DNA of 64,000 nucleotides from Cylindrotheca closterium (lineage: Eukaryota; Bacillariophyta; Bacillariophyceae; Bacillariales; Bacillariaceae): positions 550,467-614,466 of the forward strand of contig CAKOGP040001758.1 of assembly GCA_933822405.4 (NCBI GenBank). Direction: 5' to 3'. A program made the translations under genes and the position numbers. The notes beneath the pieces were generated by a model. That model did not search any database. It worked only from the letters and a program-made list of their open reading frames with translations, and was not told where the DNA came from. Below are positions 9,201 through 16,926 of the stretch, piece after piece; position 1 is the first letter of the stretch, and each line of letters opens with the position of its first letter.

Positions 9201-11346
9201 AGATGAAGTGGGTATTCCCAAGGGTGATCAGCTGTTATCGTATCAAGAATCTTTGATTTCGGAGGAAGATATGGGTACAACACTGAAAGATTATGGAATA
9301 AAGCACAAGTCGACCATTCACGCGATCCAAATGCAAATAAAAATTAACACATTCCAGGGTGACAAATTCAATATGGACGTGGAGAAAACCGATAAGGTGA
9401 AGGATATCAAGGATCGAATAAAGGAAATGAAGGGCATTCCTTTGAAGGATCAGATTTTGTGGTACGGCGACGAGCGTCTCAGTGATAAGACCCTGTCGCT
9501 TACAGACTGCGGAATCCATCATATGGATACAGTAAAGGTCGAGGAACACATGAAGATTACTGTCCAAGATGATACCAAAAACGGGGGCGGGAAGACTTAT
9601 CTGTTCTATACAGAGGAGAGTGATGCAATCAGCAAGATTGCAATGATGATATCGGCTGAAGTGGGAATTCCGAAGGAAATACAGCTTCTATCCTACGAGG
9701 AGTCGCTTATCGGTATCAAAGATATGGGTACAACATTGAAGGATTACGGTATCAAGCACAAAACGACGATTCACGCAATCCAAATGACGGTTGCCGTCAA
9801 GACATTTCAAGGCGATAAATTCGACTTTGAAGTTGAGCAGACTGATACGCTACAAAGCATCAAAGACCGAGTACTTGATATGACTGACATTCCTCTTATT
9901 GACCAAGTCTTATTCTTCGACGAGAAGCGTCTCGACGATATGAATCAGACACTTGTAGGATGCGGAATTCAGCACCTTGACAAACTCATAATCGAAGAGC
10001 ATATGAAGATCAATGTCCAAGATGATACCAAAAAGGGGGACGGTAAAGTATATATGTTTTATACACAGGAAACTTTCCCAATTAGCAAGGTTATGGACAT
10101 GATCGCAGATGAAGTAGGGATTCCCAAGAAGAAGCAGCTTTTGTCATATGACGAGACATTAATCTACGATAAAGACGTTGGTACATCGTTGAAGGATTAT
10201 GGTATCAAGCACCAGTCGACTATCCATTTGGTTCAAATGATGATTACCGTCAAGACCTTCCAGGGTGACACCTTCATGATGACTGTCGATCCGAGTGACA
10301 AGTGTCAACGCATCAAGCAGAAGGTGAAGGATATGAAAGATATTCCTTTGAACGACCAAATTTTGATATTCAACGATCGACGGTGTAGTGACATGGACTC
10401 ATTTAAAATCTGTGGTATCAAACATGGTGACACTGTCTTCATCGCCCAAGCGATGAAGGTGAACATCCAAGATGACACGAGAGGAGCAAACGGCAAGATT
10501 TACACCTTCTACATGGAGGAAAACGATATTATCCACGATGTTGCCATGTTGATCCAAGACAAGATTGGGATCGAGAAAGATAAGCAACGTATGACATTCA
10601 ATGATGAGAAGCTTGAGGAAGAAGACAAGTCTCTGAAAGATTGCGGTATCAAGCATGACGATACTATTCATGTCAAGAAATCATATATTCCAGTCGACTG
10701 GAAGAAGACTGTGGAAGAGAAGTATGGAAAGGTCAAGGTGACAACGTACAATGTCGATTACACTCTAGACAAAGGAGTCATTGCGGGAATCAAAGATGAA
10801 AAAGAGGTGGAAATTGATATAACAGGGCGAAGGAAAAGTGAAATGGTGCAGCAGCAAATGGATTTTATGGCAAAGAGTCCTTCAAAGTATAGGAAGTCAA
10901 TGATGACGAATCAGGAATTTTTGGATGAAATGGCAAGTCCGAAAAAGACTCCGACAAAGAACCGTCAGTCAATGATGCCCATAGCAAACGCAGGATTGTT
11001 GGAGGAAACGGCAACTCCAAAAAAGACCCCGACAAAGAGCCGGCAGTCAATGATGCCCATAGCAAGTGCAGGGTTGCTGGAGGAAACGGCGACTCCGAAA
11101 AAGACCCCGAAAAAGAACAAGAAGGCCAAGTCAATCATGACGGACACAGTCCTTTTGGAGGAAACGGATGTATTGGAGGAAATGGCAAGTCCGAAAAAGA
11201 CCCCGAAAAAGAAGAGCAAGAAAGCCAAGTCAATGATGACGGGCACAGCCCTTTTGGAGGATTCGGATATTTTGGAGGAAACAGCAACTCCGAAAAAGAA
11301 GAAGAAGAAAAAGAAGGCAGCGTCAGTTATACTGGAAGAATCATAA
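6241..11346 (+). CDS. Tandem ubiquitin-like repeat protein, 20 units (1701 aa)
   Basis: Longer paralogue of the preceding gene, on the same strand and intronless. About twenty ubiquitin-like units: units 1-4 match units 1-4 of the 850-aa protein, units 5-18 are seven alternating A/B pairs of about 151 residues, and the last two units plus the segment beginning SYIPVDWKKTVEEKYG are nearly identical to the paralogue. No unit ends in Gly-Gly. The last 150 residues form a low-complexity tail with repeats of TPKKTPTK, RQSMMPIA and GLLEET, ending in a long lysine run. (S/T)PKK motifs are known DNA minor-groove binders in histone H1 and a nuclear role is possible, but that is inference. The size difference between the two genes is explained by extra A/B pairs. 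Confidence 0.88.
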   Translation: MRIQVFTPKGEKVVVEVDPNDTISDVQAKVEAEAGLDRDTQRFTIHGERNVFQEPMNIYVRDTTGRKFLVDNVQPLDSVGDIKKRIEYQEAIPAKDQYMLFGQTALNDNSQTLFDYGIKHKSIIDLEPMTIFIKTIKGDIFELMVEPKDTVADIKRQIFEQKAVPLDEIILTADGESLTNNSKLSDCGIKHRDTLVLNPLTILVKDGTNKGQGKMYTFVYEATDAIEDIKNTIVDVIGIPMHEQLLSFEGEMLIKNGRTLRECGLKHQSMLDLEQMKIRIKTFQGDKFKLDVEQTDTVQSIKERVMEKKGIPLKDQILMFFEDRLDDTDKTLVDCGIQHNDKLEVEEHMKVIVQDDTNNGGGKTYVFYTEETYPMSKISAMIADEVGIPEGDQLLSYSESMINEDSMNTTLKDYGIKHKSTIHLVQMMINIQTFQGDTFDLPVEPTDSLQSIKDRILEMKGIPLVDQIPLFNNKRLGDMDQTLLDCGIYHLDGIVVEEHMKVIVQDDTKNGGGKTYVLYTEETYPISKISEMIVEEVGISRDDQILSYQQSLLDDQDMGTTLKNYGIKHKSTIHLVQMIVHVTTFQGDEFDLSVELTDTLQSIKDRVLEMKGIPMKDQILWYDDKRQDDTKPTLLDCGVAHLDKFVIEEHMKVFVKDDTRNGGGEVYTFYTEETDPIDKIAQMIVDELGIPKETQLLSFKDSLIEDKDMGMSLKEYGIEHKSKIHALQMKIKVNTFQGDKFKMDVERTDTLQSIKERIMEKKEIPLKDQLVFFNGDRLDDTSLTLVDCGIEHNDKLVIEEHMKIIVQDDTKNGGGKTYLFYTEETFPISKIAEMIVGEVGIPRDDQILSYEDSLIFEKDMDSTLKNYGIKHKSTIRLVQMIVSIKTFQGDTFDLSVEPTDSLQSIKDRVLEMKGIPLKDQLLWFNGNRLDDTDRTLLDCGIEHLDKLVIEEHMKVLVKNDTKNGGGKVYTFYTEETYPISKITKMIADEVGIPKGDQLLSYQESLISEEDMGTTLKDYGIKHKSTIHAIQMQIKINTFQGDKFNMDVEKTDKVKDIKDRIKEMKGIPLKDQILWYGDERLSDKTLSLTDCGIHHMDTVKVEEHMKITVQDDTKNGGGKTYLFYTEESDAISKIAMMISAEVGIPKEIQLLSYEESLIGIKDMGTTLKDYGIKHKTTIHAIQMTVAVKTFQGDKFDFEVEQTDTLQSIKDRVLDMTDIPLIDQVLFFDEKRLDDMNQTLVGCGIQHLDKLIIEEHMKINVQDDTKKGDGKVYMFYTQETFPISKVMDMIADEVGIPKKKQLLSYDETLIYDKDVGTSLKDYGIKHQSTIHLVQMMITVKTFQGDTFMMTVDPSDKCQRIKQKVKDMKDIPLNDQILIFNDRRCSDMDSFKICGIKHGDTVFIAQAMKVNIQDDTRGANGKIYTFYMEENDIIHDVAMLIQDKIGIEKDKQRMTFNDEKLEEEDKSLKDCGIKHDDTIHVKKSYIPVDWKKTVEEKYGKVKVTTYNVDYTLDKGVIAGIKDEKEVEIDITGRRKSEMVQQQMDFMAKSPSKYRKSMMTNQEFLDEMASPKKTPTKNRQSMMPIANAGLLEETATPKKTPTKSRQSMMPIASAGLLEETATPKKTPKKNKKAKSIMTDTVLLEETDVLEEMASPKKTPKKKSKKAKSMMTGTALLEDSDILEETATPKKKKKKKKAASVILEES

Positions 11347-11603
11347 TGCCAATGGGGTACAGTACCAGGTACTGTCCCTGCCCTGCTATAAAAATATTTT
11401 CTACTAGAAGTTAAAATGAGTGTCCGTCGACGGAAAGACCAAGATACGAATGGGAATCATCATATCGCGATCCGCAAAGAAAATGACCGCAGATGCAGTC
11501 GTGCATGGTGACAAGATACGTACTGTAGACTGCACCCTTCATTGTTTCTGCAGCCCACACATTTCAATAGATTGAATCAAATCAAAACAAATCCAATTAC
11601 AAA

Positions 11604-12593
11604 ATGTCAGTACTAGCTGGCCAATGGAAGAGCGATGGTTCGGATGATCCATCCTTTGGTGACAAGCAGATGACATTCTCTTTGGATGTCAGCGAAGAAA
11701 CACAAACTTTAGCCATGAAAACCACGAAGACTAGGCCTTCCAATTTCTTGTACGAACTGGATCCACCAGCAAATTCATTCTTTCTAGAAGTTCTTGTGGA
11801 CGAAAAGACCAAAGGATCCAGCTTGAGCGTTGGAGTTGCCAAGCTATCAAATTTGAAGGTTGGTTATGGAACCAAAGGTATGCTTTACAATGGGAATCTA
11901 ACCAACGGAATGGCAGCATTGAAAACAAGCTTCGGGCCCTTTCTCAAAGCGGGAGATAGAGTCATCGTGGAATATGTATTAAGTGGCGACTTTATTGAGG
12001 TGACTTACTATCTCGATGGCGAATGTTTGGGAACTGGCTTTCGTGTACCAAAGGAAAACGAAGCTTTTCACCCTGTCTTGTCCATGACAGGAGAGGTGAC
12101 CGTCACGGCCACGGTCACGGCCGAGATCCCACCACACATTATCAAAGGTTACACTGATCCCAATTTTATGCGTAAGACCTACAATATTGTCCAAGCCAAA
12201 GATGAATCTGGGACTACGATAATTCCGACGGAAGGTGGTGACGGCAGGGAGATTAAGCTGACGGTGAATCCCACCAAAGACGACAAAGTGACGTTGACAG
12301 TCGTGGTATGCAACATTCTATCCATTGGAAAGAACTTTGATACTACCGAAAACGGAATTTCGATGTCTTCCGTCGAAGGAAGCGATGTGGTGTCGAGCAC
12401 GCGAAGCAAACCCATTCCTCCCTACGATGTGGTGGAGAAGGCGATCAGACAGAGCATGGCAACTGGATGGGCTGCCATAAACTTTTCTGCTGATGGGAAA
12501 GCAATGACCATTCTGGATGCTAATGGTGAATCTGTGGCAACTGGAGAGAGAATTGTTGGAGAACGTGGGCAACCTGCATTGGCATCCTACTAG
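11604..12593 (+). CDS. SPRY-domain protein with possible META/HslJ-like C-terminal domain
   Basis: 329 aa, intronless, ATG preceded by AAA. Residues about 45-165 follow the SPRY/B30.2 pattern: FFLEVLVDE, SLSVGVA, VGYGTKGMLYNG, FLKAGDRVIVEY, a hydrophobic strand with YYLDGECLGTGF, and FHPVLSM. SPRY domains are protein-interaction modules. The C-terminal third (about 225-320) resembles META/HslJ domains in its order of elements: a beta-rich start, VVSSTRSKPIPP, then VVEKAIRQSM and a final DGKAMTILDANG strand. That second match is by eye and weak. No signal peptide. It follows the two ubiquitin-like repeat genes on the same strand but nothing shows a functional link. Confidence 0.65.
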   Translation: MSVLAGQWKSDGSDDPSFGDKQMTFSLDVSEETQTLAMKTTKTRPSNFLYELDPPANSFFLEVLVDEKTKGSSLSVGVAKLSNLKVGYGTKGMLYNGNLTNGMAALKTSFGPFLKAGDRVIVEYVLSGDFIEVTYYLDGECLGTGFRVPKENEAFHPVLSMTGEVTVTATVTAEIPPHIIKGYTDPNFMRKTYNIVQAKDESGTTIIPTEGGDGREIKLTVNPTKDDKVTLTVVVCNILSIGKNFDTTENGISMSSVEGSDVVSSTRSKPIPPYDVVEKAIRQSMATGWAAINFSADGKAMTILDANGESVATGERIVGERGQPALASY

Positions 12594-12690
12594 CTATAGT
12601 GAAGATTGATCTAAATCGATAATTATGAAATTGGGTCAATTCTAAATCTTCTTGGCTACTTTACTATACAGAATACTAATAACATATAAA

Positions 12691-12834
12691 AAGATACTGA
12701 CACGGCTTCAGCATCAACTCTATATTTTCAGTTGGCAACGGAATGCTCCGTTATTGATTGGTCCTCTTCTGGTTGCGTTGGGTCATCATGTGACTCTGCT
12801 TTCAAAGTTTTGGTCACGAAACAGCGTTCATTTG
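12691..12834. repeat. Tandem repeat unit 1 of 3 (about 143 bp)
   Basis: First of three adjacent diverged copies (12691-12834, 12835-12978, 12979-13119). On the minus strand it keeps an open frame for a 34-residue peptide (NERCFVTKTLKAESHDDPTQ and onward to EHSVAN) followed by a stop, the same tail as in the LRAT-like gene next to it. Confidence 0.85.
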
Positions 12835-12978
12835 AAGATGCCGACACGGCTTTAGCATCAACTCTCTAATTTCAATTTGCAACGGAATGCTCCTTTATTG
12901 ATTGGTCCTCTTCTCGTTGCGTTGGATCATAATGTGACTCTGCTTTCAAAGTTTTGGTCACTGAATAACGATCATTCG
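12835..12978. repeat. Tandem repeat unit 2 of 3 (about 143 bp)
   Basis: Second copy. On the minus strand it encodes NDRYSVTKTLKAESHYDPTQ and onward to EHSVAN with a stop at the same place. The copies share the block GCAACGGAATGCTCC at 12735, 12879 and 13021, a period of 142-144 bp. Confidence 0.85.
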
Positions 12979-13119
12979 AAGATGCTGACACGACTTCAGC
13001 ACCAACTCTACTTTTAATTTGCAACGGAATGCTCCGTTGTTGATTGGTCCTCTTCTCGTTGCGTTGGATCATCATGTGACTCTGCTTTCAAAGTTTTGGT
13101 CACTGAATAACGATCATTC
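12979..13119. repeat. Tandem repeat unit 3 of 3, overlapping the end of the LRAT-like gene
   Basis: Third copy; its left end is non-coding and its right part (13014-13119) is the C-terminal coding end of the LRAT-like gene. The three units therefore look like tandem duplication of the 3' end of that gene. Confidence 0.85.
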
Positions 13120-13889
13120 CATTCCCATGTTATCCGTCGCCATTCCTTTTGGCATTGTTGGCTTGCTCGCATGCTTTTCACCGTATTGGCGAGGTCATAT
13201 ACCACAAAGACTGGAGCGGCAATGGGTACTACTGCACTCGCGACGATCTGAGAGACAATACTGCCTGCCATTGTAGCATTCGAGCCCATATCAGCGCCAT
13301 GATGACCCACTTTAGCAAGTCCATGATAGGAATGAAAGTTCCCCGTCTTACACCAAACAACGACACATTCACTAATGTCTTTTTCGCTGGTATGCTCCAT
13401 ACCCATATTCCTCAACAATGCAGAATTTTTCCAGACAAAGGCAATCCGGCTCATGACTTCTTCCACAGGGTCTGCATTGATGGGATTGGCTGTTCCGGCT
13501 CTGGTAAACAATCGCTTCGTCCATGGGACTCCATAGGGAATCTTATGCCAGGATTCTCGGGCCTCGTGCAGAGGTATTCGTTCTCGGAACATGCAGAATT
13601 CCGCATCCGCATCATCTTTCAGCACGGTGTCTATCACACCCGAATCAAAGGCATACTGCTTTCGCACCAAAGCCAATATTATAGAGTCGCTCTCGCATGC
13701 CACTACAATTCCATGTTGTTGTGTATGAAATGGCACTCCCAAAAACGACTGCCATCGGTAGACATGATCTCCAATTTCGTACGTGATTGTCGAGTTTTGA
13801 CTTAGCACTTCCACACTGCCGTCGGAATCGTGTTCAAGCAGTACTTCCCCATGCTCTTGACCAGCAACCGTTTCTTTCTTATGAATCAT
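13014..13889 (-). CDS. LRAT/NC-domain-like protein, probable pseudoenzyme
   Basis: 291 aa. The layout matches the LRAT-type (permuted NlpC/P60) proteins known in plants as NC-domain proteins: GDHVYRW at 40-46, a strand pair with QQHGIVV at 57-63, the middle motif PYGVPW, and the helix ending VVVWCKTG (176-183, compare ALYCKTG in plant members). Active members use a His in HxG and a Cys in NCE. By eye both are replaced here: the His position reads Gln58 and the Cys position Ser173, so thiol-acyltransferase or protease activity is doubtful. Residues about 205-232 form a hydrophobic, probably membrane-associated segment. The last 34 residues (NDRYSVTKTL onward) come from a tandemly repeated DNA unit with two more copies just downstream. 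Confidence 0.7.
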   Translation of the reverse strand: MIHKKETVAGQEHGEVLLEHDSDGSVEVLSQNSTITYEIGDHVYRWQSFLGVPFHTQQHGIVVACESDSIILALVRKQYAFDSGVIDTVLKDDADAEFCMFRERIPLHEARESWHKIPYGVPWTKRLFTRAGTANPINADPVEEVMSRIAFVWKNSALLRNMGMEHTSEKDISECVVVWCKTGNFHSYHGLAKVGHHGADMGSNATMAGSIVSQIVASAVVPIAAPVFVVYDLANTVKSMRASQQCQKEWRRITWEWNDRYSVTKTLKAESHDDPTQREEDQSTTEHSVAN

Positions 13890-15114
13890 GTGTATCGTGA
13901 TAACTAGACTGTTTGAACGTTGTGTTGATTGATTCCTAGCAGCTTGAATTGTCTACTGAGAATTGGAACTATGGAATACAGTATGTTCGTGGTGTTTTCA
14001 TCTGATCATGCGCTCTTTGTCGTTTCGAAGAAGTCCAAACACGATTTACAATTAGATGAGACGGGCTGACGGGCTCATCAGGTGGAAGGTTGGGCCTAGT
14101 TTCAATCACGTAGAATGGCATATATATATCATTGGCATGCAGGCGGACGGGCGGGATTTGCCCTCCACGTGCAGGACCTGGTTTTCTTACCACTGGAGGA
14201 GGAGTGTGTGTCAAAACATGGGTTGTCTACCACCTCCATCCACGAAAGATTGCAGAAACGAAAAAAAGAACAAGAATTTGAACAAGTTCGACAACAAGCA
14301 ATTTTCACGAAAGTATCTTGACCGGCATCATGGAATCAAGAACATCACTAGTACTAATAATACTAGTTTTTTCCAATCTTCAACCATCGTCGTCACCTGG
14401 TGGTACTGTTCCAATAGAGATGTACGACTATCCAGCAAGCGAGAAGTTGCTGAACAGATAAATGCTCTTAGAATTAGAAAGAGTAGTATACATTCGATTC
14501 AATGTCGACACGAAACCACAGATCTAGCTAAGCAAGCTTTCATTCGCCAAGAAACCGAAGACCAAGAAAACCTTCTTCGGTTTCTTAGATATCCTAAGTG
14601 CTTCAGTCGCCAAACGTTATTCCGCTGTCGCCGGATTATGTAGTATAAAACGAATGACTTGCGAATGTAAATAGAGCGAGATCGGATCTTGATCCCAAAA
14701 ATCCAGAAGTTCCTTTCGCCAAAGCATCTCCAGTCGCCAAACGTGCGTACCAAAACCGCTTTACAGTCGTGGGTTAGTGGACGGAAGAGGATGCAGCACA
14801 AGTCGTTCGCGACCAAAATGTGACTGATGATTCCCGATGGGTGCAAATTGCCCCTAAGTAAAATTTGGTTAACGCATAACCGAATTTTATCGATTAAACC
14901 GACTAGGTCAAAACCGGTTCCGAGTGTCCAAAACGGCCAATCACATCCAACCTTGGCGATCGCATCAAATCCCACAAGAGTCAAAACTTTCCGAGTGAGA
15001 ACGCCATCACCTTTTCCACATCTCTCAAAACTTCCACGACAGGAACACAAAACCACAAACCACAAACAACAAAACTGACACAACAACCACAACACGAAAC
15101 CAACAACAACAACA
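13890..15114. other. 1.2-kb intergenic region
   Basis: Lies between the LRAT-like gene (leftward) and the small gene at 15115 (rightward). Open frames on both strands are short or of odd composition and match nothing. It holds a 13-bp perfect inverted repeat with a 12-nt loop (14549-14561 and 14574-14586), an inverted ACTAGTA/TACTAGT pair near 14348-14368, and two copies of AGTCGCCAAACGT (near 14605 and 14732). The last 100 bp before 15115 are A/C-rich, typical of a 5' leader. Confidence 0.55.
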
Positions 15115-15657
15115 ATGGCACCACTTATTGACGAAACCAACTTCTATCTAGATGAATCTCCATCATCGTTTGAACGATCATCATCGCCATCATCGTTTTT
15201 TAAAGAACACGAAGGGCGCCAAAAGAAATCGGTTTCCTTCTCGGTCATGTCGGACTTGTATCTAATCCCACATGCCAAGGACATGAAGAAGAAAGAAAAA
15301 GAAGCCTATTGGATGAACAAGAAAGACTTTCGACGCATTGAACAAGAAAACTTCTACACACTCGACGCCATGGTGACGGAAGGCAATTTCCCAATCTCGG
15401 ACAAGGACTATTTCCGTGGATTGGAGAACCTCATGCCCGAAGCACGAAGCAAGCGAAAGCAAAGAATACACTTTGTTGTCAATGCAATCTTGAAGGAACA
15501 ACGAAAGAACAGAGTATTGAATGATCAATGGGTCGAAAAGTTCAACAAGATTTACACATCCAAGTCTGCTCAAGCAGCCTACAACAAGGGCATTTGGGAT
15601 GCCACCGAAGCAACTCGCACGGAGGCTTCTAAATGCAACCCTGAAGTCTGGATATAA
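15115..15657 (+). CDS. Small protein of unknown function with an RGLE motif
   Basis: 180 aa, intronless; the ATG sits in a CAACAACAACAATGG context. A Ser/Pro-rich N-terminus is followed by KKSVSFSVMSDLYLIPHAKD, a Lys/Glu-rich helix, and a segment with DYFRGLENLMPEA and a basic helix (RSKRKQRIHFVVNAILKEQ). Small diatom proteins with a VxF...LYxIPxxxD start and a central RGLE are, as I recall, common in this lineage, but no function is known to me. No signal peptide or membrane segment. A cytosolic or nuclear location is inferred. Confidence 0.75.
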   Translation: MAPLIDETNFYLDESPSSFERSSSPSSFFKEHEGRQKKSVSFSVMSDLYLIPHAKDMKKKEKEAYWMNKKDFRRIEQENFYTLDAMVTEGNFPISDKDYFRGLENLMPEARSKRKQRIHFVVNAILKEQRKNRVLNDQWVEKFNKIYTSKSAQAAYNKGIWDATEATRTEASKCNPEVWI

Positions 15658-15835
15658 ACGACCAACAAACCATATATTTCCACAATCATGTGGGCTAGAA
15701 TCATATAATATGTACACTATTAACAGCAACTTTTATATATCAAGATATCATTTCATTTCGGCACTTGTGTTCCATATCAATCTAGAATCGAAATAATATT
15801 GATCCCCTTCAAAGAGTAATCATATTCGAAACTAA

Positions 15836-16675
15836 CTATCCAGAAGTCATATCCAACACACCCCCTGAATATGGTATCTCTTCTGTTGAGTCATATACCC
15901 CAACATAGATCTTCAGGTCTTTTAGTTCGGTGCTTCCACCTGAGAATAAACTAGGCAAGTTACCCGGTCCACGTTCAAAATATGGCCCCAGTTTGCTCTG
16001 CGCTATTCGATTGCTTCCATCGTCCAAAAGTGGAATGACCAGAGCGTCGGGACCGAACCAAACTCCACAATCTGGATCATCCTTGGCACAGGCCAATCCA
16101 CCACCACCTACCTTTTGGAGTTTTTGCCAGGATTGTTGTTGCTGTTTATCAGACGACTTTGTATAAAAGAGAAAGGATGCCACAGACGGCCGAGCACCAC
16201 CCAAGGAAGCCCAACCTTTGGGGTTATATCCACCAATGCTCCGACCATCCGATGTTGTTGCTAGTACGATTGAAGCTCCTTTGCCATCGACGGCGCGATG
16301 AAATGCTTGAGCCGTCCAACCATTCTTGTTGGCATCGTATGCCAAAACCACGGGTCTAGACTCCAGTTGGGTATTCTTGAGCAGTTGTCGAAGGAATTCC
16401 TTGTTTTCGTCACCAGCATCTCCTTCAACGCTGGCAGTGTTTGGCTCGTAGGTTGCTGGATACTGCTCTGGATATTCAATCTGCCGCGAAGATGAAGACG
16501 TTTCCGGTGTCTGCCAAAAGTTATCAAACCACCCATGAAGGGCCACTATGATCTTATTCTCGGATGCCGTCGGCGATGAAAAACATTGACTTGACTGTGT
16601 TGTTGGGACAAAAGATTGCACAGAATATGAACAAAAGATGCAGAGTAGCGCCTTGAAGAATGACTGGTGTCTCAT
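15836..16675 (-). CDS. TLDc-domain protein with plastid-type bipartite targeting
   Basis: The frame opens further upstream, but the second Met (MRHQSFFKALLCIFCSYSVQ) starts a clean signal peptide, so it is preferred (279 aa). The predicted cleavage VQS|FVP puts Phe at +1, the heterokont plastid-import signature (ASAF-like), followed by a Ser/Thr-rich transit-like stretch. Residues about 121-270 match the TLDc fold: AFHRAVDGKGASIVLATTSD, SIGGYNPKGW, SVASFLF, CGVWFGPDALVI and a closing LKIYVGVY. TLDc proteins in animals protect against oxidative stress or regulate the V-ATPase; a plastid member is unusual. Function in the plastid is unknown. Confidence 0.8.
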   Translation of the reverse strand: MRHQSFFKALLCIFCSYSVQSFVPTTQSSQCFSSPTASENKIIVALHGWFDNFWQTPETSSSSRQIEYPEQYPATYEPNTASVEGDAGDENKEFLRQLLKNTQLESRPVVLAYDANKNGWTAQAFHRAVDGKGASIVLATTSDGRSIGGYNPKGWASLGGARPSVASFLFYTKSSDKQQQQSWQKLQKVGGGGLACAKDDPDCGVWFGPDALVIPLLDDGSNRIAQSKLGPYFERGPGNLPSLFSGGSTELKDLKIYVGVYDSTEEIPYSGGVLDMTSG

Positions 16676-16926
16676 TGAGTGCTGTTTTGTTGGCTTGCAG
16701 AGACGGATATCAACAACAGCAACAGCAGACAATCCAACATTGATACCATGAAGGGAGAATCAAAGATAAAGCAGAGGTTCAACTTGCATTAGTCGTCTGA
16801 GTCGACACCTGCAAAACGACTAAGTGAGTCCACAAGAACACAACCGCATTATTTACATCATTGTATAATCGAAGGAGATACATAGAGCAAAAGAAGAGAC
16901 GTTTTAGATTGCCAACTTAATCAATC

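Noticed and set aside
7800..10700. Open frames on the minus strand opposite the ubiquitin-like genes
   Set aside because: They repeat with the period of the real gene and are shadows of the repeated coding sequence.
3342..11346. Polyubiquitin gene
   Set aside because: Units are diverged and none ends in Gly-Gly, so the protein would not be processed to ubiquitin.
14056..14643. 195-codon open frame on the plus strand
   Set aside because: Composition is unlike a real protein, with no motif, and the DNA has features of intergenic sequence including a perfect hairpin.
14499..15140. 213-codon open frame on the minus strand opposite the 5' region of the small gene
   Set aside because: It covers the promoter and leader of the plus-strand gene and is Cys/Phe-rich in a way typical of antisense frames.
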